Source of the DNA: UBA11865 sp041570195
GTDB lineage: Bacteria > Chloroflexota > Anaerolineae > Promineifilales > Promineifilaceae
Direction: 5' to 3'
NCBI GenBank assembly: GCA_041570195.1
Contig: JBFFWQ010000014.1
Location: forward strand, 12,342 to 76,341
Length of the DNA: 64,000 nt
A program made the translations under genes and the position numbers. Below the pieces are notes generated by a model. The model was not told where the DNA came from. It saw only the letters and a list, made by a program, of their open reading frames with translations, and did not search any database. Position 1 is the stretch's first letter; each line of letters opens with the position of its first letter. This document shows, one piece after another, positions 1 through 8,141 of this stretch.

Positions 1-2379
1 GGAGTCTGGTAGCATCGCGAGCAACTCCAAACCCGTTGTCAGGTGACCGATGCCTTCTTGAAAAGCGGACAACTGTACAGCCTTGGCGCCGGCTTTGCCC
101 AAATAGCGGACTGCCTTCTCCGTGATACCTGCTTCCTGGAAGTGCCAGGCTAATTGCGGCGCGATCGCTTCGATCTGGCTCGCCTGTTCTCCGTATAATT
201 CTTCCAAGGCGGCGCCCACGTCCTCATGAATGTAGGCTCTTTCTACATCGTCTAAACTGTCGTAGAGATACTTCTGGAACAGATAATTCCGGAATCGATA
301 TTGGGAAACTCGCCGTGATTTCAAACGCTTGATTGCCTGCGCACGTACCAGGTGATGCCTGCGGTCCAATTCGCTGCTCAGCCGTCGGACCAAATCCCTC
401 TCGTCCATATCCAAGACGCGGGCCACTATCTCGGCCGTGAAATCTTCACCCTCTACACTGGCTATCCGCAGCGCGGTCCGCAACGGTTGAGCCAACCGGC
501 CGATGCGTTCGGCGATAGCAGCCTCGACACGGGCTGGCAATGTTTGCCAATGCAATGTCTGGCCCGCCACCCAACTACCGTCTTCGCAGATTAAGTCGCC
601 CCTTTCTTGCATGCCGCGCAGTAATTCAATCGTGAATAAGGGATGGCCACGGGTTTGCCGGTACAGCATTTCCCGAAAGGGTATTTCTAGCCGGTTGGGC
701 TCAGTGTCCAAGATAGCATCCACAAATTCTCGGCGTTCAGCCTGATCCAGGATCACCGGGGCTACCCCAAACTCGCGCTGAAGTTCGTTTACCACCGGCT
801 CTAGCGGATGTCTTTCACTATCCGTCCGCAATGCGATCTCCTCGGGACGATATGCGCCGACGACTAGAATACGGCTGCCGGCAAGGCGCCGGCTCAGGTG
901 AAAGAGCAGACTGGCCGAGCCCAAGTCCGCCCACTGCAGGTCGTCCAGCACCAAAAGCATCGGAAATTGGCCTGCTATCGCCTGCAAAACCCTGGTGTAC
1001 TGCTCGAACAAATCGCTCTGCTCCGGCCGCCCCGCATCCCGGCCGATCGATGACACGCGTTCCAGAAGATCATCCGGGCGCATTTCCCGGCCGGGCCACT
1101 GGTCATGGCTCGCGATACGTTCGAGCAATGCTGATCGTGGCACGAACGTGTCGAGGAGACCTTGGCCGGCAGTCACCATTGCGAACGTTGCCGCTGGCGC
1201 CGTCCTCCACAGACGGCGGGCGTGATCACTGGAGATGGCGCCGGCCGCCCACTTTGCTTCGACGTCTCCGGTCAACATCGCCAGAACCTCGCGAAAGGGC
1301 AAGTAAGGGTCTCCGATCCCTGTATAGGCGTTGCAATTGCCGCTGGCCACGACCAGGTTTTCATGGACTTCTTGGGAGCGGCGACAGAATTCCTGAAGCA
1401 AGGCCGTCTTGCCGCTACCGGCCTCGCCGGTCGCGAAGGCTACTCGGCCCTGTCCAGCCAGCGCCCGGTCCAAGTACCCGTTAAGTTGGGCCAGTTCGCG
1501 ATCGCGAGCCACGAATACCGGCGCCTCATAGAATGACGATTCATCTTCAAGAAAGGCAGGCGGCTCCAGGGTGCCAACAAGAGGTGTCGTAGATACCGCC
1601 GTGGAGATTTCCAGCTCACCGTCTCGAATTAGCTCATACAGCCTTAAAGTGCTTGCGACCGGCTGGACGCCCAACTCATCATAAAGAAGCCGGCGACATG
1701 TCTCGTATTGGGCCAGGGCCGCACTTCGCTGCCCACCAAGAGCCAGTACACGCATTAGGTCTTGGTGGGCCGATTCATCCCAAGGTTCTAGCTCAATGAG
1801 CCGGCGAACATGAGCCTCGGCCCGCCCATACATTTTTGATTGTTCATAACCTCTCGCTAGATGGCGATGCGTTAAATGCAATCGCTGGTCCAACTGCTGT
1901 CGCTTCAACAGGGCCCACTCTTCGAAAGAGGCGCAGTCTCTTATTGAGAATCCGTCAAGAAATCCACCCCGGTACAGAGAGACGGCGTCCTCAAGCGTCG
2001 ACAAATTGTCGAAGTCGTCGGCCGCATCGCAAACCGGCTCGGTTCGAGCCAAGAACGTCGTCACATCGAGCTGGCTTTCGCTGGCCTTATTGAACTGGAG
2101 AGCATCGCGGGAAATGAGCAAGTAAGAAGGCGTTGCTGCTTTATCGCCGACCACCTGGCGCAAGTTGGAGAGGGCATAACGTAAATTGCTGAGGGCATCG
2201 CGGTCGGGCCATTCAGGCCACAGCAACCCGGCCAATGTCTCGCGGCGGTGCGGCCGATCCGCTTCAACAGCCAGATAAATCAGCAGCGCCCGCACCTTGT
2301 TGGATTTGAATCCCGTAAGCGGCCGCCCATCAAGCGTCACCTGGAGTGGCCCCAAACAAGAAAGTGACAACCGCGCCAT
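1..2379 (-). CDS. BTAD/SARP-type transcriptional regulator with AAA ATPase domain (partial, runs off left edge)
   Basis: A continuous reading frame of 793 codons runs from ATG at 2379 to the window edge, so the C-terminus is missing. The start is preceded by AGGGGG at good spacing. Residues 1-95 resemble the winged-helix DNA-binding domain of AfsR/SARP regulators and about 95-245 a bacterial transcriptional activation (BTAD) domain. An AAA ATPase follows, with P-loop GEAGSGKT near residue 318 and Walker B LLVLDDLQW near 475-483. The visible end (LTTGLELLAML) looks like TPR repeats, as in MalT/AfsR-type STAND regulators. These are signal-transducing NTPases that activate transcription. It is divergent from the repeat membrane protein at 2589 across a 209-base gap, so it may control it; the target is not shown by sequence. 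Confidence 0.85.
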   Translation of the reverse strand, partial: MARLSLSCLGPLQVTLDGRPLTGFKSNKVRALLIYLAVEADRPHRRETLAGLLWPEWPDRDALSNLRYALSNLRQVVGDKAATPSYLLISRDALQFNKASESQLDVTTFLARTEPVCDAADDFDNLSTLEDAVSLYRGGFLDGFSIRDCASFEEWALLKRQQLDQRLHLTHRHLARGYEQSKMYGRAEAHVRRLIELEPWDESAHQDLMRVLALGGQRSAALAQYETCRRLLYDELGVQPVASTLRLYELIRDGELEISTAVSTTPLVGTLEPPAFLEDESSFYEAPVFVARDRELAQLNGYLDRALAGQGRVAFATGEAGSGKTALLQEFCRRSQEVHENLVVASGNCNAYTGIGDPYLPFREVLAMLTGDVEAKWAAGAISSDHARRLWRTAPAATFAMVTAGQGLLDTFVPRSALLERIASHDQWPGREMRPDDLLERVSSIGRDAGRPEQSDLFEQYTRVLQAIAGQFPMLLVLDDLQWADLGSASLLFHLSRRLAGSRILVVGAYRPEEIALRTDSERHPLEPVVNELQREFGVAPVILDQAERREFVDAILDTEPNRLEIPFREMLYRQTRGHPLFTIELLRGMQERGDLICEDGSWVAGQTLHWQTLPARVEAAIAERIGRLAQPLRTALRIASVEGEDFTAEIVARVLDMDERDLVRRLSSELDRRHHLVRAQAIKRLKSRRVSQYRFRNYLFQKYLYDSLDDVERAYIHEDVGAALEELYGEQASQIEAIAPQLAWHFQEAGITEKAVRYLGKAGAKAVQLSAFQEGIGHLTTGLELLAMLPDS

Positions 2380-2425
2380 ATTTCCCCCTGTGAAGGAACA
2401 TGGTGAATTTCCGGCAGCTGATGAC

Positions 2426-2452
2426 ATTATATCATAGCTCGGCTTCTTTGAA
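2426..2452 (-). promoter_or_regulatory. Possible promoter of the BTAD regulator
   Basis: On the minus strand, TTCAAA (2452-2447) and a perfect TATAAT (2431-2426) are separated by 15 bases, about 50 bases upstream of the regulator start. The -10 is ideal but the spacing is short and the -35 weak, so this is tentative. Confidence 0.3.
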
Positions 2453-2588
2453 TCACCTCGATTAAGGCACGTTTCGTCCACGTTCTCGCCACCTTAGAGT
2501 GCTATATTGGGAGCGTAATCAACCGATAGAACGCTTTAGAGACTCGAAGGTGAGCAGTAGCTGACCACTAGAGTCAAGGGAGTTACCG

Positions 2589-3155
2589 ATGAATCAGGAA
2601 GGAGCTGCACTTAGTCTCAGTGGAATGGAGGCGATCAGAGGCTCCTGGTCGCGTCAACGGGCTTTCATCTTACTGGTTGTCCTGGCGTCGATCATATTCG
2701 TCGTCGCGACTATCTATCTCTCGGTTTCGGCCGCCGATCCTCAAGCATTCGCCGGCAAGGTGAAAGGAGTAGCGGCCGACGCTGCACGTTGGACCGCCAT
2801 GGGCGAGCACTACAGCGCAGAGGTCAATAACGCCAAGCGCGGCTTGGCCGCAGACGTCGCCCGCTGGGGCGCTACGGGCGAGCATTATAGCGCTTATGCA
2901 TTTGACGTTGATCGCAGCCTGGCGACAAGCGCTGCGCGCTGGAATGCCTTGGGCGCCCGCTTTGCCGCCGAAAGGAGCGCCGCAGCCGGAGCCCATACTG
3001 CCCGATATCAGGCCATGGCCGACTGGCATACAAGCGCCCCGGCCGCGGCCCTCACCGCTCGCTACCAGGCCATGGCTGACTGGTATACGAGCGCCCCGGC
3101 CGATGCCCGCATTGCTCGCTACCAGGCGATGGCCGACTGGTATACGAAGCAGTAG
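2589..3155 (+). CDS. Single-pass membrane protein with tandem ARYxAMADWY-type repeats
   Basis: The 188-residue product has a short N-terminal cytoplasmic stretch, one membrane helix at about residues 24-48, and then six imperfect repeats built on A-R-[WY]-x-A-[ML]-[AG]-x-x-[WYFH]. The first repeats are about 25 residues apart; the last three are 19 residues apart and nearly identical (ARYQAMADWYTSAPA). Start ATG has AAGGGAG upstream. By topology the repeats should lie outside the membrane. I do not recognise the family. The periodic aromatic residues could form amphipathic helices or a cell-wall-contacting rod; this is inference. It is divergent from the BTAD regulator and is followed by a 129-base gap to a convergent gene. 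Confidence 0.8.
   Translation: MNQEGAALSLSGMEAIRGSWSRQRAFILLVVLASIIFVVATIYLSVSAADPQAFAGKVKGVAADAARWTAMGEHYSAEVNNAKRGLAADVARWGATGEHYSAYAFDVDRSLATSAARWNALGARFAAERSAAAGAHTARYQAMADWHTSAPAAALTARYQAMADWYTSAPADARIARYQAMADWYTKQ
3000..3155 (+). repeat. 57-bp tandem coding repeat, about 2.7 units
   Basis: Units begin at 3000, 3057 and 3114 and encode the 19-residue ARYQAMADW repeats. The close nucleotide identity of the units indicates recent internal duplication, so copy number may vary among strains. Confidence 0.85.
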
Positions 3156-3284
3156 CAGAATTAAGTTGGCTGATCCAACGGTCAAACCTTGCCATTGCCG
3201 GCCGCAGTCAGGACCAGAGAGCCCCATGCCTTTATGTGCTGGGGTTCTTTGGTATCTGCCTAGATTCGGCCGGCCGTCACGGTG

Positions 3285-4943
3285 CTAATCTGGCTGCCCG
3301 TCGCCAACCGGCGCAACGCCGCCGTAACGTACGCCAGTCAAATAGGCCATATCCCTGTTCCAGGTGGTAAGATCTTCCAGGCGGAAATGGTTCAAGTGTG
3401 AATGGCCGCAGGCTCGAGCCAGGACCTGCATCAGGTGGACCGAGGCTTCCAGGAATGTCTTCAAGTGGCGAGCCGACTGCCGCGTTATCAGCCGCGCACG
3501 CAGGTCTTCTCGCTGCGTGGCTATGCCCACCGGGCAGTTGTTTGTATGGCAGGCCCTCATACCCAGACAGCCGATGGCTTGCATGGCCGAATTGGCGATG
3601 CCGACTCCATCTGCGCCCAAGGCCAGCGCTTTGGCGAAATCGGACTCGGTCCGCAGCCCGCCGGTGATGATCAGGGTGACGTCCCGGCCAAAACCCTGCC
3701 GGTCAAGATGCCTTCTGGCCCGAGCCAGGGCGGCCATCGTCGGCACAGAGATGTTATTCTTGAACACATCGGGCGCGGCGCCCGTCCCTCCGCCGCGGCC
3801 GTCCAAAATGATGTAGTCCACCCCAACCTCTAGAACGAAGTCGAGGTCATCCTCAATATGCTGGGCCGAGAGCTTGAAGCCAATGGGAATACCGCCAGAC
3901 ACCTGGCGTACTTGCTCGGCCAGGCGCCGATAATCCTCGACCGTGACCAGGCTGGGAAATGTTGCCGGGCTGACGGCGTCCTGACCTGGTTCCAAGCCGC
4001 GTACCTGGGCGATTTTACCGGTCACCTTCGCGCCCGGTAGATGACCGCCGGTGCCGGTTTTGGCGCCTTGACCAGCTTTGAAATGGAAAGCTTGCACATC
4101 GCGAACCTTGTCCAGACTCCAGCCGAAACGACCGCTGGCTAATTCGTAGAAGTAGCGCGAATTCACCGCCTTTTCCTCGGGCAACATGCCACCTTCGCCC
4201 GAGGCAATGCCCGTGCCGGCCATCTCGGCCCCCATAGCCAGAGCCACTTTTGCTTCCTCGCTCAAAGCGCCAAAGCTCATATCGCTGACAAAGATCGGCA
4301 TTGACAGTCGCAGCGGTTTCTTGGCCTTTGGGCCGACGATCAACTCGGTGCCGACCGGGGCATCATCCATCAGCGGCCGCTTGGCCAATTGCGCGGTCAC
4401 GAATTGAATATCATCCCATCGGGGTAGCTCGACCAACGGTACACCCATGGCTGAAACGGGCCCATGATGGCCAGTGAGACCGTCGTGGGCAAGTGTCCGA
4501 ATGTACTTATTGTGCGGTTCTTCTGGCCCACCGTGAACGTCTTCGTACAAACCTAAATAAGCATCGCGCCGGTAGCGTTGGGGGTTCTCCCGTTCCCAGT
4601 TGCCGACCTCGACTTCGTCCACGTAGACTGCATCCGCTTCCTCATCCACCCAGGCCCGGAACTTGTGCAGTATTTCGCCGGGAGCGTACGAACTGATGCC
4701 GGTGCGGTATTGGTAATCCCAGTTGTGCACGCCACAGATGATGTCGTCGCCGACGATGCTGCCGTCGGCCAGCAGTGCTCCACGATGTTGGCATCGACCG
4801 TATAATACGGATACGCGATCATCATATCGGATGACAACGAGGTCGACATTGGCAACTAGCGCATAGGCCGGTTGGCGGTCGTCTAGGTTGCTCCAGGTAG
4901 CGATCTTCACCCTGCGGACTTTTTCGGTAATTGTTGAATTCAT
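3285..4943 (-). CDS. Rieske [2Fe-2S] domain fused to glutamate synthase-like FMN/[3Fe-4S] domain
   Basis: The 552-residue product begins with a Rieske ferredoxin domain (residues about 10-115; ligands C51, H53, C70, H73). From about residue 140 it matches the FMN-binding synthase domain of glutamate synthase (SDMSFGALS, GQGAKTGTGGHLPG, GGGTGAAP) and carries the [3Fe-4S] cysteines C459, C465 and C470. There is no glutaminase domain and no NADPH subunit nearby, so classical glutamate synthase activity is unlikely without partners. The fusion suggests electrons enter or leave through the Rieske centre to the 3Fe-4S/FMN core. It could be an oxidoreductase for an unknown amino or 2-oxo acid. It precedes the M20 remnant by 14 bases on the same strand in map order, the remnant being transcribed first. 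Confidence 0.85.
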   Translation of the reverse strand: MNSTITEKVRRVKIATWSNLDDRQPAYALVANVDLVVIRYDDRVSVLYGRCQHRGALLADGSIVGDDIICGVHNWDYQYRTGISSYAPGEILHKFRAWVDEEADAVYVDEVEVGNWERENPQRYRRDAYLGLYEDVHGGPEEPHNKYIRTLAHDGLTGHHGPVSAMGVPLVELPRWDDIQFVTAQLAKRPLMDDAPVGTELIVGPKAKKPLRLSMPIFVSDMSFGALSEEAKVALAMGAEMAGTGIASGEGGMLPEEKAVNSRYFYELASGRFGWSLDKVRDVQAFHFKAGQGAKTGTGGHLPGAKVTGKIAQVRGLEPGQDAVSPATFPSLVTVEDYRRLAEQVRQVSGGIPIGFKLSAQHIEDDLDFVLEVGVDYIILDGRGGGTGAAPDVFKNNISVPTMAALARARRHLDRQGFGRDVTLIITGGLRTESDFAKALALGADGVGIANSAMQAIGCLGMRACHTNNCPVGIATQREDLRARLITRQSARHLKTFLEASVHLMQVLARACGHSHLNHFRLEDLTTWNRDMAYLTGVRYGGVAPVGDGQPD

Positions 4944-4957
4944 CTGGTTTCATCCCA

Positions 4958-5689
4958 TCAAATCAAGCGTATTGTATGGCGGACTAACTGGTAGTAGGAT
5001 GGCAAGGAGCGGGCATCCAGACATTCGTTATCAGCATGGGCGCCGATGACCCTTGGGTTGCTCATCAGTATCTGGATGTTCGGTTTCTGCATGACGTAGA
5101 ATCGGGAATTGCTGGCGCCGTTGGAATGCAACTTGGGCGGCTCCTTGCCTGATACCCACTGCAGCAGTTCGATGTAGCGACGGGCCAGCGCTCGCTTGCA
5201 CGGATAGTAGGCGGCGACGCCGATTTCTCGGTAGGCAAATGTGGCCTCGTGAGCCCGGCCGATCGACTCCAGCGTCGCCGCGATCTTCTCTGGAGGCTCC
5301 CGCTCGGTGAAACGCAGGTCAGAGGTGGCATGGCATTGCGTCTTCATATGGGCAACGCCGCGGTTGTACAATAGTGCCCATTTCTGCCGCAGAAGAAAGT
5401 AGCCTGGGCGCCCGGGCACGACTTCGATGTGGCCGTTGCCCAGCATACTTGGACAGCTTGAATCCCGCGACCTGATTATGAGCCAGGTAAAATCGCCGAA
5501 TGTGAACGAGTCTACGGCCGTGACGGCCGGGTCGAAAGATGCTTCTATCCAGGCCCGCGCCGCGACAAACTCGGGTTGGTTCTGATCGACGCAAGTCTTG
5601 ATACGTATGAGCGTATCCAGATAGGCAAGAAAACGGTCCGCGTCGAAAATACCCTGTATGCGGACCTTGTGGTCGTTTGTTCCGTCCAA
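4958..5689 (-). pseudogene. Eroded M20-family metallopeptidase/deacylase remnant
   Basis: The 243-residue frame is open but much shorter than the roughly 380-400 residues of M20 enzymes (ArgE/DapE/CPG2 family). The N-terminal zinc-site region is recognisable (GHIEVVPG, then GVAHMKTQC), but the usual HxD appears as HIE and the bridging Asp of the DMK motif is His. The general-base EE region is absent, and the sequence jumps to a C-terminal M20 segment (NGASNSRFYV ... GAHADNECLD). It therefore looks like an in-frame internal deletion with loss of catalytic residues. It lies directly upstream of the Rieske-FMN gene, so it once may have been in the same operon. It could still be translated. Confidence 0.6.
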
Positions 5690-6107
5690 ACTAGCCTCCC
5701 GTCACCAGCTCATTACTTTGCTGCGAGTTGCTAAGCATCATTCGATTATACCAATTCTTGGGTCCGGTTCGCTTCACTGGGACGCAGCCCTACTGGCCGC
5801 CGCAGTTACCCGATACATGGCGGCCGGCCTTGAGCGCATACCCACCATCACATGACCCGTTGATGACTAACTTCACTTCCCTAACATGTTGATTGTCACT
5901 TATGATCTTGGACTCTATCCTCTATACTGCCAGATGGCGAGTACGTGCATTTCTGCCCTTTTGGAAAGTTCGATATCGAAAGATCTCGAACAGCTCACTG
6001 ACCCGCCGATAAGAAACGGACATCGCCGCACACAAAAATCGTTGACCGCCAACAGCTGAGGCAGATAGCCCAAGGCCCACGGCACTATTCTACGGAGGCT
6101 CAAAACA
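5690..6107. other. 418-base divergent intergenic region, no gene seen
   Basis: Open frames here are short and unlike proteins. The region should hold promoters for the leftward M20/Rieske unit and the rightward isomerase, but no well-spaced -35/-10 pair stands out. Confidence 0.5.
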
Positions 6108-6953
6108 ATGAAAGTCGGATGTTTTGCATTGATTGACCCGTTTTCGACGCTTGAACATCAATTGGAACGTATCGCCGGCATGGGTTTCAAGTACGCTGAT
6201 GTTACCGATAGCCATCCAGGCAGTTCCCTAGGTCGTGATTATGGCTTTGCCGCCACTGCCTCTCTTGACGGCAATCCCATGGACCTCAAGCGTCTATTTG
6301 AGAAGCATGGCTTGACGGCGACGACCGTCTGCGCTCATGCTACACTGCTCGATCCGGTTTCGCCTTCGCGCTTCGGAACCCACGAGATCAACAAGGCCAT
6401 CATGTTGGCTGCCGGTATGGGCGTGCCCTATGTCGTCACTACCGAAGGCCATCCCCAGACCGATTGGTCTGAGAGGATGTCCTTTGAAGAAAAGGTGTTA
6501 TTGGTCATTGACAAGCTATATGAGCCGGCGCGCCTGGCCGAGGACATGGGCGTCAAATTGCTGCTGGAACCTCATGGTCCGCTGACCGATTTTGCCGAAG
6601 GATTGCAGGCCATCATGGATGGCTTGGGCAACCCAGACAGCGTTGGCGTTAACATGGATACTGGCAATAGCTGGCTGGGCGGCAGCGATCCTGTTGAATT
6701 GGCCAGCCAGCTCAAAGATCATATCTATCATATTCATTGGAAAGACCTGCCGGCCGATTGGGAGGAGCAACGCGGCAAGATGTGGGGTTGCGGCATGGGC
6801 CCGATAGCTTTGGGTGACGGCGTGATTGATGTCGCCGGCGTCTTCGAGGTGCTCAAAGATTCCCCGCATGTCGAACATACGACCCTGGAAGTCGGCGGCG
6901 ACGAGAATCTGCTCAGGAGCTACGAATACCTGAAATCATTGGGCGCCGAATAG
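6108..6953 (+). CDS. Sugar phosphate isomerase/epimerase-like TIM-barrel protein (AP endonuclease 2 superfamily)
   Basis: The 281-residue protein has the xylose isomerase-like TIM barrel signature: an N-terminal strand MKVGCFALID, LLLEPHG with a metal-binding Glu near residue 151, GVNMDTGNSWL with the conserved Asp, HIHWKD and a terminal Glu in TLEVGG. These positions match the divalent-metal site of the family. A CGGAGG box lies about ten bases before ATG. Members isomerise or epimerise free or phosphorylated sugars, inositols or hydroxypyruvate; the substrate cannot be read from sequence. It stands alone and is convergent with a small lipoprotein gene. Confidence 0.85.
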   Translation: MKVGCFALIDPFSTLEHQLERIAGMGFKYADVTDSHPGSSLGRDYGFAATASLDGNPMDLKRLFEKHGLTATTVCAHATLLDPVSPSRFGTHEINKAIMLAAGMGVPYVVTTEGHPQTDWSERMSFEEKVLLVIDKLYEPARLAEDMGVKLLLEPHGPLTDFAEGLQAIMDGLGNPDSVGVNMDTGNSWLGGSDPVELASQLKDHIYHIHWKDLPADWEEQRGKMWGCGMGPIALGDGVIDVAGVFEVLKDSPHVEHTTLEVGGDENLLRSYEYLKSLGAE

Positions 6954-7079
6954 GTCCTGGTTCTACATTCCGGGATGAAGGGGCGCATCTGCATCGTGCC
7001 GGCATCGGAAACGGGAAAGAAGAACCGGTCGTCAGTGTTGAGACTCTCGCCATAACCGGTAAAGGGATCGGAACGATAG

Positions 7080-7373
7080 TTACGAACGAAGCCGGTGTCC
7101 TCGGACAGGGCCAGTGTAGCGGGACACAGCTTCCGGCACTTGGACCAGGTCGATCTGCTTGATAGGCTGGATGACCAGCGCGGACGCCCGACGCGCGGGA
7201 TCTTCGTTGTCAACCGGTGTTGCCGCTTCGTCTGCGGCCGGCGCATTATTTGGGTTGGGGGTTGCAGTCACATTCGTCACATGAACTTCCACGGTCGTGG
7301 AGCAAGCGGCCAACAATAGGGCGAACAAGCCGATCATCCACAAGAACCTGAGTCTCACGGACGATTCGTACAC
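7080..7373 (-). CDS. Small lipoprotein, possibly frameshifted at its C-terminus
   Basis: The 97-residue frame starts with a signal peptide ending in the lipobox LLAAC (Cys at about residue 24), followed by an Asn/Pro/Ala-rich linker. The last residues (GPVRGHRLRS) are unlike the rest. The neighbouring frame, open from 7246 down to 6920, continues with a plausible hydrophilic sequence (DTGFVRNYRSDPFTGYGES) that begins just where this frame ends. One indel near 7100 would join them into a lipoprotein of about 150 residues. No family was recognised. It lies downstream of the MaoC gene on the same strand with a 236-base gap, so it is probably not part of that operon. Confidence 0.55.
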   Translation of the reverse strand: MYESSVRLRFLWMIGLFALLLAACSTTVEVHVTNVTATPNPNNAPAADEAATPVDNEDPARRASALVIQPIKQIDLVQVPEAVSRYTGPVRGHRLRS

Positions 7374-7609
7374 CGAAACAGCCGCCGGAAACGAAACTGA
7401 ACTTGCACTTCTCTAAACATTGGGCATGAGAATACCTGCGGCCAAGTAATCGCCTAAATCCGGTCTTGTAAGGGTCAGGCACTAAACAAGTAGCCAACCC
7501 CATTTATTAAGTCCTGCACTGGACTGTCACAAGGGCTGGGCCTTCGCTGGCGGCAGCTCAATATCCCGATGATGTTACCCTCTGCCATCGGCATCAGGTA
7601 ATAGACTAC

Positions 7610-8116
7610 CTATTGGTCACGGTCTTTGACACTTGGTCTGGGGATCTGTGGCACGTGCCCCCTTTTGTAAACCATAATGCTTCTCTTGAAGGTAAGGACG
7701 GTGGTTCCGTCCTGGTTGTAACCAGTCGTCCTAACCTGGATGATTCCCCGGTCCGGATACGACTGAGATTCGCGCTTGAGCAATACTTCACTTTGCGCAT
7801 AGATGGTATCGCCTTCGTAAACTGGCGCCGGCAGCCGGACCTCATCCCAGCCAAGATTGATGCCATTCTGAGAGATGTCGCTCACGGACAATCCTGTCAC
7901 TAGCGCCAACGTAAAGGTGGAATCAACTAGGGGTTTGCCGAACGATGTCTGGGAGGCATAATGAGCGTCGAAGTGAATGGGATTGGGATTCACTGTCAAA
8001 AGAGTGAACCAGATATTGTCCGTTTGTGTCACCGTGCGGCCGAGTGGGTGTTGGTAAACGTCCCCAATTTCGAATTCCTCGTAAACGCGGCCGCTCCATC
8101 CTTTCTTTACGGTCAT
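7610..8116 (-). CDS. MaoC-family hydratase (itaconyl-/mesaconyl-CoA hydratase-like)
   Basis: The 168-residue protein is a single hot-dog MaoC domain. It has the pattern F-x-x-G-x-x-x-x-x-x-GRTVTQTDN, the hydratase D-x-x-x-x-N-x-N-P-x-H-x-D motif around NPNPIHFDAHYA, and VYEGDTIYA. The family adds water to enoyl-CoA thioesters. As the last gene of the leftward C5-dicarboxylate operon, it most likely hydrates itaconyl-CoA or mesaconyl-C4-CoA to citramalyl-CoA. Its length fits itaconyl-CoA or mesaconyl-C4-CoA hydratases rather than the double-size mesaconyl-C1-CoA hydratase. Start ATG has AAAGGAG upstream. The exact substrate is inference from context. Confidence 0.8.
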   Translation of the reverse strand: MTVKKGWSGRVYEEFEIGDVYQHPLGRTVTQTDNIWFTLLTVNPNPIHFDAHYASQTSFGKPLVDSTFTLALVTGLSVSDISQNGINLGWDEVRLPAPVYEGDTIYAQSEVLLKRESQSYPDRGIIQVRTTGYNQDGTTVLTFKRSIMVYKRGHVPQIPRPSVKDRDQ

Positions 8117-8141
8117 TGCACCTTCACTCCTTTCTGCAAGC

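Noticed and set aside
831..1536. Plus-strand open frames across the left end
   Set aside because: They are shadows of the minus-strand BTAD/AAA regulator, which alone shows conserved domains.
2670..3227. Minus-strand frame of 185 codons over the repeat protein
   Set aside because: Antisense shadow produced by the GC-rich repeats; no start signal or similarity, and the plus frame has a ribosome binding site.
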